From NCBI RefSeq assembly GCF_900106745.1, contig NZ_FNNV01000007.1:124001-188000 (forward strand): a stretch of 64,000 bases of DNA, read 5' to 3'. The notes below the pieces were generated by a model. It made no database searches, was not told the origin of the DNA, and saw only the letters and a list, made by a program, of their open reading frames with translations. Below, piece after piece: positions 24,707-32,217 of this stretch. This stretch comes from Paenibacillus sp. CF384 (GTDB lineage: Bacteria > Bacillota > Bacilli > Paenibacillales > Paenibacillaceae). A program made the translations under genes and the position numbers. How positions within the stretch are numbered: the first letter of the stretch is position 1; every line of letters starts with the position of its first letter.

Positions 24707-26665
24707 TTATAAGAGATGCATCTTCGCTTCTGCCTCGTCCCAAGCGACCGTATACCCATGGCCCTTGGCGCAAAATATCGACGATGAGCTGTACAGCGGG
24801 TCCGCATCCTTCCGGTAATTCTTCCGCTCCATGACCGCTTGTTCATTATGACAACGATCATAACCGCCGAAGGCGAAGTGCGCAATCCCTCTGCCATGGG
24901 TGAAAGAAGCCAGTTCCGTGCTGTAATCCATGAAAGTTGCGACAGGCACTTTACCCGTAATGACCGCGTGCGCAGCCGTCGTTATCGGCGGTTCGAACAC
25001 GCCGGAAGCCCGCTGAATATCGGATAGCACGCGGCCCATATCGTCGATTTCCACTTTGATCTTATACTCATAATAGGGCTCAAGCAGCATGTTCTCGGCT
25101 TTCTCCAAGCCTTGTCTGAGCGCCCGGAACGTCGCCTCGCGAAAATCACCGCCATGCGTATGTTCATTATGGCCGGCGCCCGTGAGCAGCGTCACCACAA
25201 TATCGGTGAGCGGCATGCCCGTTAACAGCCCATGATGGTCGCGTTCGTAGAGATGCGTCTTGATGAGATTTTGGTTGCCGATGCTTAGATCATTCGCATG
25301 ACATTCATTCCTGAACGTGAGTCCGCTGCCACGCTCCCCAGGCTCCAGGCGCAGATGCACCTCGGCGTAATGCTTGAGCGGCTCGAAGTGACCGTACCCG
25401 TTCACGGTCGACGCGATGGTTTCTTTATACAGAATCTCAGGGCTGCCGAAGGAAACCGCGAAATGGAATCGTTCCCTTACAAGCTGCTCCAGCACCTCAA
25501 GCTGGATGAGGCCCATCACGTGAATATGGATCTCCTGCAAGCTTTCCTCCCAGATGACATCCAAGGACGGATCCTCGGCATCCAGCAGACGGAAGGCTCT
25601 AAGCACATCCTTCACATGCAGGGAAGCCGCGAAAATCACCTTCGCCGTAAGCGTCGGTACCATATCGTAGGCAAGTTTATCCGAATAGCTTCCCAAGCCT
25701 TGCCCTGCCTCTGCGCTTGACAGTCCGGTCACCGCAACCAGATCACCTGCCGAAACCTGATCGACCGCTTGCGACTTGCTCCCGTTAATAATGAGGAGCC
25801 GTGTCACTTTCTCACAAGTCGGAGCATCCCCACTCCCGTAACACAGTTCATCCCGCACCTTCAGCATGCCGCTCAGGACCTTGATATAGGTCAAACGCAC
25901 GCCGTTATGGTCATGACGAATTTTGTAGACGCGCCCTCCGAAAGGGGCTTGATCGTCATAATCTACGTTCGTCAGCTGATGCAGTTGATCCATAAATTCA
26001 ATCACGCCTATATCCTGCAGAGCCGAACCGCTTGCACAAGGGAACAGCCGATGGCCGCGAATCTGATCCTGGAGCGTTCGCAGCCAGAACGCATTGTCCT
26101 TCGTGCCTGCCAGAAACGTATCAAGCAATGATTCATCCCGCTCCGCCATGCACTCCAGCAGCGCTTCTCCGACTTGGCCGTCTTCTGCGATGTGTCCTGT
26201 GATCCAACACGCATCTGTCGTCAGATGCGTGCGGATCTCCTCGAAGACGCGATCAACATCTGCGCCGACCCGATCGATTTTGTTAATAAACAAGAACGTC
26301 GGAATGCGATGCTTATGAAGCAGCTGCCATACCGTTTCGGTATGCCCTTGAATGCCTTCAACCGCACTGATGACGAGGATTGCCGCATCCATCACCTGGA
26401 CCGCCCGCTCCATCTCCGGCGAGAAGTCGACGTGCCCCGGCGTATCGATCAAGTAATAGGTAGTTCCCTTATAGGTCATGACGGCTTGATCTGCGAACAC
26501 CGTAATGCCTCTTGCCCGTTCGATCTCGTGGCTATCGAGATAAGCATCTTTATGATCCACTCTGCCGCGCTCTCGAATGCTATGCGTATGGTACAGCAGC
26601 TGCTCAGCCAATGTGGTTTTGCCTGCATCCACGTGAGCAAACATGCCAATCGTTTTGCGATTCAT
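24707..26665 (-). CDS. Tet(M)/TetB(P)-type ribosomal protection GTPase
   Basis: A 652-residue elongation-factor-G-like GTPase. The G motifs are intact: AHVDAGKTT (G1), RGIT (G2), DTPGHVDF (G3) and NKID (G4), followed by domains II-V of the EF-G fold. Length and start (MNRKTIGMFAHVDAGKTT) match tetracycline-resistance ribosomal protection proteins (about 640 residues), which remove tetracycline from the ribosome. Chromosomal homologues of unproven specificity are common in Paenibacillus, so resistance is inferred. ATG at 26665 has GAGGTG 9 nt upstream; ATG at 26674 is too close to it. A 13-codon leader lies just ahead. Confidence 0.85.
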   Translation of the reverse strand: MNRKTIGMFAHVDAGKTTLAEQLLYHTHSIRERGRVDHKDAYLDSHEIERARGITVFADQAVMTYKGTTYYLIDTPGHVDFSPEMERAVQVMDAAILVISAVEGIQGHTETVWQLLHKHRIPTFLFINKIDRVGADVDRVFEEIRTHLTTDACWITGHIAEDGQVGEALLECMAERDESLLDTFLAGTKDNAFWLRTLQDQIRGHRLFPCASGSALQDIGVIEFMDQLHQLTNVDYDDQAPFGGRVYKIRHDHNGVRLTYIKVLSGMLKVRDELCYGSGDAPTCEKVTRLLIINGSKSQAVDQVSAGDLVAVTGLSSAEAGQGLGSYSDKLAYDMVPTLTAKVIFAASLHVKDVLRAFRLLDAEDPSLDVIWEESLQEIHIHVMGLIQLEVLEQLVRERFHFAVSFGSPEILYKETIASTVNGYGHFEPLKHYAEVHLRLEPGERGSGLTFRNECHANDLSIGNQNLIKTHLYERDHHGLLTGMPLTDIVVTLLTGAGHNEHTHGGDFREATFRALRQGLEKAENMLLEPYYEYKIKVEIDDMGRVLSDIQRASGVFEPPITTAAHAVITGKVPVATFMDYSTELASFTHGRGIAHFAFGGYDRCHNEQAVMERKNYRKDADPLYSSSSIFCAKGHGYTVAWDEAEAKMHLL

Positions 26666-26694
26666 CGTATTCATCACCTCACACCTGCCCATTA

Positions 26695-26736
26695 TCATAT
26701 CACACCATGCCCGGTGGCGAGCCTAATTTTGTTCAT
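26695..26736 (-). CDS. Possible leader peptide of the ribosomal-protection gene
   Basis: A 13-codon frame (MNKIRLATGHGVI, stop TGA) with AAGGGAG 5 nt before its ATG. It ends 29 bp before the start of the GTPase gene. Short leaders of this kind control many ribosome-targeting antibiotic resistance genes by stalling or attenuation. A competing 5-codon frame (MDEQN) overlaps it. No mutually exclusive hairpins were worked out, so this is a candidate only. Confidence 0.35.
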   Translation of the reverse strand: MNKIRLATGHGVI

Positions 26737-26764
26737 CCATTCTCCCTTCATTCCTTCTTGCAAG

Positions 26765-26832
26765 TTAACAATACTTCGGTATAAACGTATATTTAACTAC
26801 TAAGCAGCACATAATTATTGTACGTAACGTAC
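26765..26832 (+). promoter_or_regulatory. Promoter and candidate operator of the toxin-antitoxin pair
   Basis: TTAACA (26765-26770), 17-bp spacer, TATATT (26788-26793). About 27 bp downstream lies the palindrome GTACGT-A-ACGTAC (26820-26832), 30 bp before the antitoxin start, where an autoregulatory antitoxin complex could bind. Confidence 0.6.
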
Positions 26833-26862
26833 GATATGTACTACAATGGAGGTGAAAGTGAG

Positions 26863-27435
26863 GTGAGAATGATGGAGACAATTGCATCATCAAAAGTTAG
26901 AGATAACTGGGCGACTACCTTTGACGAAGCTTTCTATAATGGTCCGAAGTTAATCGAAAAGAACGATCGAATTAATCTATTATTTAGTTCGCCAATGATT
27001 AAGGAACTGCTTAGAAGCAATTATAAACTTATTATTTACATGGAAGAAGAAGAAGGTATGTATGCGGTTCATCTATCTGGAATAAAGGGAACGTACGGAC
27101 ATGGAGAATCAGTCGAAGAGGCTATCGATAATTTGGTTCATCATCTTACTTTCCTGGTGGAAGAGATGTATAGCGAGTTTAACCGTTACGTGAAAGAGCG
27201 TCATAATGATATTTTTTATCTTTTGCAAATTTCGCTAATGGACAAAAAAGAATTGTTTGAATTACCTGTATATAAATACTTGGAATCTGAGTATCTCCCT
27301 CATGGTGTGGAAGAGAATGAAGTGGAAGCCTGGATTAAAAACGGAGGCCTTATCGAGGCACCTACTTATCGAACTGTTAAAGATGCGATGGCTGCATTGG
27401 ATCGCATCAGTGATCAAAATGAGATACGCCGCTAA
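26863..27435 (+). CDS. Composite antitoxin: Phd/YefM-like N-terminus, HicB-like middle
   Basis: A 190-residue acidic protein, AT-richer than its neighbours. Residues about 12-50 (VRDNWATTFDEAFYNGPKLIE, then DRINLLFSSPMIKELL) have the Phd/YefM antitoxin pattern. Residues about 53-103 (KLIIYMEEEEGMYAVHLSGI, GHGESVEEAIDNLVHHL) look like the HicB partial-RNaseH fold. The last about 85 residues match nothing I know. The stop overlaps the toxin start by 17 nt. GTG at 26863 is chosen (GGAGGTGA 9 nt upstream); ATG at 26869 is possible. The assignment rests on the toxin neighbour and the motif reading; the joining of two antitoxin types is unusual. Confidence 0.55.
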   Translation: MRMMETIASSKVRDNWATTFDEAFYNGPKLIEKNDRINLLFSSPMIKELLRSNYKLIIYMEEEEGMYAVHLSGIKGTYGHGESVEEAIDNLVHHLTFLVEEMYSEFNRYVKERHNDIFYLLQISLMDKKELFELPVYKYLESEYLPHGVEENEVEAWIKNGGLIEAPTYRTVKDAMAALDRISDQNEIRR

Positions 27436-27715
27436 ATATACGGAGCTATATGAAAAAAACTTTGCAAAGCTTCATTCAAACGAAAAAAGCGCAGTGAAAA
27501 GCGCTGTTAACATGATGTTGGAGACAGCTCCAAGATTCACGATCGGACTTGGAATTGATAAAATAGAAACTGCAAAACATATTAAACCCACGGTGTGGGA
27601 AGCAAGAGCAAGTAAAGAACTACGATTGAGTTGGCAATATAAAAGTGAACAAGACTATCGATACATTTTATTCCGAAATGTTGGACACCACGATGATTTG
27701 CTTAAAAAGCCCTAA
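27419..27715 (+). CDS. RelE/ParE-superfamily toxin
   Basis: A 98-residue basic protein with the RelE/ParE layout: two N-terminal helices (KYTELYEKNFAKLHSNEKSAV), then beta strands with VWEARASKELRLSWQY and YRYILFRNVGHHDD. The W-E-A-R...R-L and GHHDD pattern is typical of the subgroup often found next to UvrD-like helicases or in plasmid stabilisation loci, which can cut mRNA on ribosomes or poison gyrase. It overlaps the antitoxin gene, giving translational coupling. A chromosomal location and AT-rich codon use suggest acquisition by transfer. Confidence 0.72.
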   Translation: MRYAAKYTELYEKNFAKLHSNEKSAVKSAVNMMLETAPRFTIGLGIDKIETAKHIKPTVWEARASKELRLSWQYKSEQDYRYILFRNVGHHDDLLKKP

Positions 27716-27748
27716 TAAAAAGTGCGCATTATGAAACACACCAACGAT

Positions 27749-27776
27749 AAGAGGAGCTGCCACGGCAGCTCCTCTT
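27749..27776. terminator. Bidirectional terminator
   Basis: AAGAGGAGCTGC-CACG-GCAGCTCCTCTT, followed by ACTTTTT on plus and TATCG on minus. It separates the toxin gene from the convergent ankyrin gene and can serve both. Confidence 0.85.
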
Positions 27777-27808
27777 ACTTTTTCAAAACGGGATATACGC
27801 TTCGTTGA

Positions 27809-28405
27809 TTATCGCGCTCCTGCTTGCAGCAGCATCTGTTCGATTTCCTTAAACCGGCTATTGCTCTTCGCATGCTGCAGCGGTGTAACGCCATCTCGAT
27901 CCGTGATATTCACGTCGGCACCATGATCGATGAGCAGCCTAGCAATCCGTTGATGCTTCGGTCCGCCATTTGTCAGAATGACCACTTCCAGCAGCGCCGT
28001 CCAGCCTAAATTGTTGATGTGGTTGACGTTCACATCCGTGGTCGTAAGCAGCACGTTCACATTCTCCACATGACCTTTCTCCGAAGCAGGAATGAGTGCA
28101 TTGCCGCCATATCGATTGGTCAGCTTCGTATCGGCACCCGCTTCAATAAGGAGCTTGAGAATATCGAGCAGCCCTTCGGCACCTGCATAGAGGAAGGGAT
28201 TATCACGCAGCTTGTCTTGCAGATTGATATCCGCCCCGGCTTCAATCAATAATCGCACCACATCCGGCTTGTTCGCATGCGTCGCGGCCATCATGGCCGT
28301 TCTTCCCCTGGCGTCCTGCTCATTCATGTTTGCCCCTTCGTTCAGAAGCTGGGCCACCTTCGCCCGATCTCCTCGTTCCGCAGCAGCAATCAGCTCTATG
28401 CTCAA
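27809..28405 (-). CDS. Ankyrin-repeat protein
   Basis: A 198-residue protein made almost wholly of about five ankyrin repeats, recognisable by GRTAMMAATHANKPDVVRLL, IEAGADINLQD, LLIEAGADTKLTNRYGGNAL and LLIDHGADVNITDRDGVTPL. No signal peptide or catalytic domain is present; it should be a cytoplasmic protein-binding scaffold. The start is TTG at 28405, which overlaps the HxlR stop (TTGA) and has AAGAAAGGTGG 9 nt upstream, so translation is coupled to the regulator. The partner is unknown. Confidence 0.82.
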   Translation of the reverse strand: MSIELIAAAERGDRAKVAQLLNEGANMNEQDARGRTAMMAATHANKPDVVRLLIEAGADINLQDKLRDNPFLYAGAEGLLDILKLLIEAGADTKLTNRYGGNALIPASEKGHVENVNVLLTTTDVNVNHINNLGWTALLEVVILTNGGPKHQRIARLLIDHGADVNITDRDGVTPLQHAKSNSRFKEIEQMLLQAGAR

Positions 28406-28764
28406 ATGATGTCGCCACCTTTCTTGCCTTTCGTGTATTTCTTGCCCCATTCCCCCATGCTCTCCAGAATCGGAATGAAGCTCTTCCCTGCTTCCGTCAG
28501 GGAATATTCCACTTTGGGAGGAACCTCCTGATACACTTTTCTGTGGATCATGTGATCCTTCTCCAGCTCTCTAAGCTGGCTGGTCAGAATGCCTTTGGAA
28601 ATGCCGGGTACTAATCGTTGCAGCTCTCCGAAGCGCCTTGTTTCCCTCAGATGCCATAAAATAATGATTTTCCACTTGCCTGCAATGACGTTCTGCGTTT
28701 CCGTTACCGGGCAAACCTCGATTTGCTCCTCGGGGATGCTTCCCTCGAATAAGGTCCGGGCCAT
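28402..28764 (-). CDS. HxlR-family transcriptional regulator
   Basis: A 120-residue winged-helix protein with the HxlR core: GKWKIIILWHLRETRRFGEL, GISKGILTSQLRELEKD and a C-terminal YSLTEAGKSFIPIL. A single Cys near residue 18 (VCPVTET) sits where YodB- and HypR-type members keep their redox/electrophile-sensing Cys. It is divergent from an NAD(P)-binding gene, the usual target arrangement for such sensors. AGAGGGGG precedes the ATG. Confidence 0.88.
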   Translation of the reverse strand: MARTLFEGSIPEEQIEVCPVTETQNVIAGKWKIIILWHLRETRRFGELQRLVPGISKGILTSQLRELEKDHMIHRKVYQEVPPKVEYSLTEAGKSFIPILESMGEWGKKYTKGKKGGDII

Positions 28765-28909
28765 CGTAAATCCCCCTCTGTTTCCATGGTCTTATTTATG
28801 TGACTATGTTATATAAAAGTGCCTACTACCATAAATCGAATTATCCCTATAATATTGGACTATACAGCAAAACACAACTCATGCACGGAATAAATTGGAG
28901 GAATGAACC

Positions 28910-29551
28910 ATGAAAATCGCCATTATCGGCGCTACAGGCAAGGCCGGAAGTCTTATTGCACAAGAAGCATCCGATCGCGGTCATGAAGTAACAGCAATCG
29001 TAAGAAATGCTGCAAGAATCAACGATACGAGCGTTGGTGTACTTGAGAAAGACATTTTCGCACTTACCGGCTCTGATCTGGCATCCTTTGACGTCGTGGT
29101 GAACACGTATAAAGCGCCGGATGGAGATGAACATCTGTACATCGATGCCGGCAGGGCACTGGTTCAAGCGCTCGAAGAAACGCCAAGCACCAAATTGATC
29201 GTTGTTGGCGGTGCCGGAAGCCTCTTCATTGACGATACGAACACGATCAAGCTGATGGATACGCCGGGCTTCCCGGATTTCGTGTATCCGACCGCTTCCA
29301 ATGCGGGGAAACAGCTTGATGAATTGAGAAATACAACCTCGATTACATGGACATACATCAGTCCGGCTGCCTTCTTCAATCCTGATGGCAAACGCACAGG
29401 TTCTTATACATTAGGGAAAGATCATGTAATCTTGAATCGCCAGGGTCAAAGCTATATCAGCTACGCCGACTATGCGATCGCCGTACTCGACGAAATCGAA
29501 CAGCCGAAACATGTAAATGAGCGGTTTACGCTGGTGGGCGAGGCCGAATAA
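28910..29551 (+). CDS. NAD(P)-binding (NmrA/SDR-like) oxidoreductase
   Basis: A 213-residue protein opening MKIAIIGATGKAGSLIAQEA, a Rossmann GxxGxxG dinucleotide site, followed by TAIVRN and a YWTYISPAAFF-like substrate segment of the atypical SDR group (YwnB/YhfK relatives). The catalytic YxxxK of classical SDRs is not obvious. It lies divergent from an HxlR regulator and 31 bp upstream of a FrnE-type DsbA gene, so a role in thiol or quinone stress is likely. GGAGGAATGAACC precedes the start. Confidence 0.8.
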   Translation: MKIAIIGATGKAGSLIAQEASDRGHEVTAIVRNAARINDTSVGVLEKDIFALTGSDLASFDVVVNTYKAPDGDEHLYIDAGRALVQALEETPSTKLIVVGGAGSLFIDDTNTIKLMDTPGFPDFVYPTASNAGKQLDELRNTTSITWTYISPAAFFNPDGKRTGSYTLGKDHVILNRQGQSYISYADYAIAVLDEIEQPKHVNERFTLVGEAE

Positions 29552-29582
29552 TAAGTAAGAATTGCGATTGGAGGCAGCTGTT

Positions 29583-30290
29583 ATGCAAGTAGAGATTTGG
29601 TCGGACTTTGCATGTCCGTTCTGTTATATCGGTAAACGCCGCTTCGAGAAAGCGCTGGCCGCATTTGAGCATCGCGACCAGGTTCAGGTGCTTTATCGCA
29701 GCTTCGAATTGGACCCTCATTCCCCGAAGCATGTACCGCATGACGTGTATGACATGTTATCCGGCAAATACGGCATGAGCCGTCAAGAAGCGATTAAGAT
29801 GAATCACAACTTAGCTCAGCAAGCGGCAGCAGAGGGGCTGGATTTCCGATTCGCCGGCTTGGTGCTGACGAATACGTTCGACGCGCATCGTCTCAGACAT
29901 TTCGCCGAGAAAGCCGGCAAAGGCGCCGAAGTATCCGAATTGTTATTCCGAGCTTACTTCACCGACAATAAGAATCTAAGCCAGCACGATACGCTCGCCG
30001 ATATTGCGGAGGCGGTAGGTCTCGATCGTAATGAGGCGCTATCCGTGCTGGCCGGAGAGCAGTTTTCCGACCGCGTCCGCGGAGAAGAAGCGGATGGGCG
30101 CTCGCTCGGCATACGCGGCGTTCCGTACTACATCATCGACCGCCAGCAGACCTTGTCCGGCGCCCAGCAAGAGAACATGTTTCTGAAAGCTCTGCAGCAA
30201 GCATGGAGCAATCGGCAGCCGCTTCCGTCTTCAGAGGTGGACGGCGACAGCTGTATCGACGGTATTTGCGCCGTGCCGGAGCAAAATTAA
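29583..30290 (+). CDS. DsbA-family FrnE-like thiol oxidoreductase
   Basis: A 235-residue cytoplasmic thioredoxin-fold protein of the FrnE/2-hydroxychromene-isomerase-like DsbA branch. It opens MQVEIWSDFACPFCYIGKRRFE with a CPFC redox pair; GIRGVPYYIID carries the cis-Pro loop; and the C-terminus has an extra CIDGIC pair, as in FrnE of Deinococcus. No signal peptide is present. GGAGGCAGCTG lies before ATG 29583. It is downstream of the NAD(P)-binding gene and ends in a terminator, so both are probably HxlR-controlled. Confidence 0.88.
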   Translation: MQVEIWSDFACPFCYIGKRRFEKALAAFEHRDQVQVLYRSFELDPHSPKHVPHDVYDMLSGKYGMSRQEAIKMNHNLAQQAAAEGLDFRFAGLVLTNTFDAHRLRHFAEKAGKGAEVSELLFRAYFTDNKNLSQHDTLADIAEAVGLDRNEALSVLAGEQFSDRVRGEEADGRSLGIRGVPYYIIDRQQTLSGAQQENMFLKALQQAWSNRQPLPSSEVDGDSCIDGICAVPEQN

Positions 30291-30309
30291 CCCTCACTCA
30301 TTCAAGCAT

Positions 30310-30345
30310 AAAGCCCCTTCCTCAGATTGCACTGGAAGGGGCTTT
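30310..30345 (+). terminator. Terminator after the FrnE-like gene
   Basis: AAAGCCCCTTCC pairs with GGAAGGGGCTTT around a 12-nt loop, followed by CTTCG on the plus strand. Confidence 0.8.
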
Positions 30346-30350
30346 CTTCG

Positions 30351-30450
30351 TCACACTTCGCGGTACTTAGTAACACGAAGTGTGACTCGGCATGACTCGG
30401 TAACACCAAGCATTACTCCGTAACATGAAGTATTACTCGGTATCACTTCG
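30351..30450. repeat. 10-bp-register repeat array, candidate centromere-like site
   Basis: From 30371 the sequence breaks into 10-mers of two types: A = TAACACGAAG, TAACACCAAG, TAACATGAAG and B = TGTGACTCGG, CATGACTCGG, CATTACTCCG, TATTACTCGG, in the order A-B-B-A-B-A-B, ending in TATCACTTCG. The left end also forms a perfect inverted repeat, TCACACTTCG (30351-30360) with CGAAGTGTGA (30376-30385). The array lies 12 bp from the end of the ParR-like gene, and related 10-mers recur upstream of the ParM-like gene. Confidence 0.75.
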
Positions 30451-30462
30451 AAATATGCAGGA

Positions 30463-30837
30463 TCAGCTCCACGCCTCGATGTCGCCATCATCGATTTCTT
30501 CCGCATCCGTTTCCTCTTCCGACTCGGGAAGTGAATCGAGCTCATCGCTGCCCGCTTCTACCTCCTCAATCGCCGCCGCCATCTGCTGTCGATCTGTCGT
30601 TATCTGACGATAAACTCCTGCTCCAAGCGGGTCCGAGGAGTCCTGCAAGCTAGTTCTCTCCATAGGAATATAGGCCTGCAAATTACGAACCCCGTTCAGC
30701 ATGATCTCCTTCTCCACCAAATAGCGAAAGGAATCCATCAGATTCGACTGCGCATTCAGCCAGGCCATGACAATCGGGTCCTCCGTCTTCTTCGTCTTAA
30801 GGCTGATATTGCCGCCGGGAAGCTTCATCTTCTTCAT
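30463..30837 (-). CDS. ParR-like DNA-binding adaptor (RHH) of the actin cassette
   Basis: A 124-residue protein. The N-terminal half, with KLPGGNISLKTKKTEDPIV and MAWLNAQSNLMDSFRYLVEK, fits a ribbon-helix-helix DNA-binding domain like that of plasmid ParR/AlfB-type adaptors; the NGVRNLQAYIP segment after it recurs in such proteins. The C-terminal third is strongly acidic (EEVEAGSDELDSLPESEEE), as expected of a tail that binds the actin filament. It lies 28 bp downstream of the ParM-like gene on the same strand, with GAGGTGACG before its ATG, in the standard parMR order. DNA binding is inferred. Confidence 0.65.
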   Translation of the reverse strand: MKKMKLPGGNISLKTKKTEDPIVMAWLNAQSNLMDSFRYLVEKEIMLNGVRNLQAYIPMERTSLQDSSDPLGAGVYRQITTDRQQMAAAIEEVEAGSDELDSLPESEEETDAEEIDDGDIEAWS

Positions 30838-30865
30838 CTACGTCACCTCGATCGATCCAGCTCGC

Positions 30866-32062
30866 TTATGCCGGCTGCTCCGCTTTGCTCTTCAGCGCTT
30901 CATAGATTTTGCCCCGCACGAAAGCATCCAGCCCCGACGCGTTCAGCTCTACCGCGTAGTCGGAAGGAATGTAGAGCAGCTTGATTTCCCTTTCGTCGCA
31001 AGCCTCCTTCAAATACGGATAAAGGACGGCGCGCATAAGAATACTTCCGCCGCCGTATACGCAGATGAGATCGATCTCATTGCGAGCTTTGGTCAGCTGC
31101 TTCTTCACATGCTGCACGATTTGCTTCACTTGGCTTTCCAGCGGCCTGCGCAGCGTCTTGAGCGCCCGCGCATGGTACTTATGCTTCGGATTCTTGAGCA
31201 CATCACTGAAGAACTGCCTCGGACTATCCGGCAAATGAATGAGTCGATTGAACTCCTGCAGCGCTTCCTCTATAGCGTAACCGGCCCCGTGGTGACTGCC
31301 GTGAATGAATTGACGCAGAAACTTATTGCCCTCCGTAATCGGATATTCCGTCGAGCCGTCGCCAATATCGACATGAAGGATCCGCTTATCTTTGAAATAG
31401 CTGCCGTTAAACTTCTTCTCGATGCTATAAGTCGCGGCAAAATCAGCAAAGATATCCCCTTCTCGCCAGTTCCCTGCCGCATCCTTCTGCAGCGTGAAGA
31501 TAACGGGTGTCGCTTCGGGCACAACCTTCACGAAAGCGAAGCTGATTTTGACGGCTACTCGCTGCACCCCAAGATGCACCGTCACATGATGCACGTCGGA
31601 AGTAAAACGTTTCTCAAACTTTGCAGAGGTCTCATCGGTATGCTGCGTTACAGGCAGTGCAGTCGCCATATCGACTTCCACATCGATTTGTGCCGGGATC
31701 TTCTTCTCGTCTTCGAATGCCTTCTGCACGGCCAACGCGGCGATCTGAGCCAGCGTATTAATGATCGGCAAATCCATATCGCTCTTCGAATCGATGCCGA
31801 TCTGAATGGTATCAATGATTTCGCCGCTCTCGAGCGCGAATTTCCCGACATAGTACATCCCCGGCCTCGCGGCAGGCGAATCCACCGTAACGACTAATTG
31901 ATCCTGCAGGTTTCTTACGAAGCTCTCCGGTGCCTGCTCCTCGCTCCATGGAAGCTCGTCCACTCTACAATTCACATTGGGCTGCTGAATTAATTTGCCG
32001 TCAATGATCAGATCATGCTCGCTGTTTCCGTTATCGTTGCCTACAAAGAAATGATAGTTCAT
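30866..32062 (-). CDS. ParM/Alp-like bacterial actin
   Basis: A 398-residue protein of the ParM/StbA actin group. Nucleotide-site motifs are in order: phosphate 1 FVGNDNGNSEHD (residues 6-17), phosphate 2 VDIGDGSTEY (231-240) and adenosine loop VYGGGS (335-340). It has no extra domains. Such proteins polymerise with ATP or GTP and push apart DNA bound by an adaptor. ATG 32062 has AAGGAGGAAATCGATA upstream; a frame extends 12 codons further without support. The adaptor gene follows at once. No replication gene is nearby, so this appears to be a chromosomal copy or an element remnant. Confidence 0.82.
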   Translation of the reverse strand: MNYHFFVGNDNGNSEHDLIIDGKLIQQPNVNCRVDELPWSEEQAPESFVRNLQDQLVVTVDSPAARPGMYYVGKFALESGEIIDTIQIGIDSKSDMDLPIINTLAQIAALAVQKAFEDEKKIPAQIDVEVDMATALPVTQHTDETSAKFEKRFTSDVHHVTVHLGVQRVAVKISFAFVKVVPEATPVIFTLQKDAAGNWREGDIFADFAATYSIEKKFNGSYFKDKRILHVDIGDGSTEYPITEGNKFLRQFIHGSHHGAGYAIEEALQEFNRLIHLPDSPRQFFSDVLKNPKHKYHARALKTLRRPLESQVKQIVQHVKKQLTKARNEIDLICVYGGGSILMRAVLYPYLKEACDEREIKLLYIPSDYAVELNASGLDAFVRGKIYEALKSKAEQPA

Positions 32063-32105
32063 TATCGATTTCCTCCTTAGGTGAATGCTGAAATGCATCC
32101 CTAGG

Positions 32106-32135
32106 TATTACTTTGACATACCAAGTATGAGTTAG
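32106..32135. promoter_or_regulatory. Upstream copies of the cassette's 10-mer repeats
   Basis: TATTACTTTG, ACATACCAAG and TATGAGTTAG in one 10-bp register resemble the B, A and B units downstream of the ParR-like gene (8, 7 and 6 of 10 matches). They include the dyad CATACCAAGTATG (32117-32129). The site is 44 bp ahead of the ParM-like start, a position for ParR-type autorepression. Confidence 0.45.
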
Positions 32136-32217
32136 CATCTAACCAGAGTCCCACCGAACATTAGTCTTCTCTCATATGAATTTGTCGGAAATTGGGGGCT
32201 GCCTATAGCACAAAAAA

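Noticed and set aside
24707-26665. Elongation factor G
   Set aside because: The start, length and C-terminal motifs follow ribosomal protection proteins, and no ribosomal-protein operon surrounds it.
30351-30450. CRISPR array
   Set aside because: Units are 10-20 bp with no unique spacers of regular length and no cas genes are nearby.
30767-31897. Open frame of 376 codons on the plus strand
   Set aside because: Antisense to the ParM-like gene; no ribosome binding site or recognisable domain.
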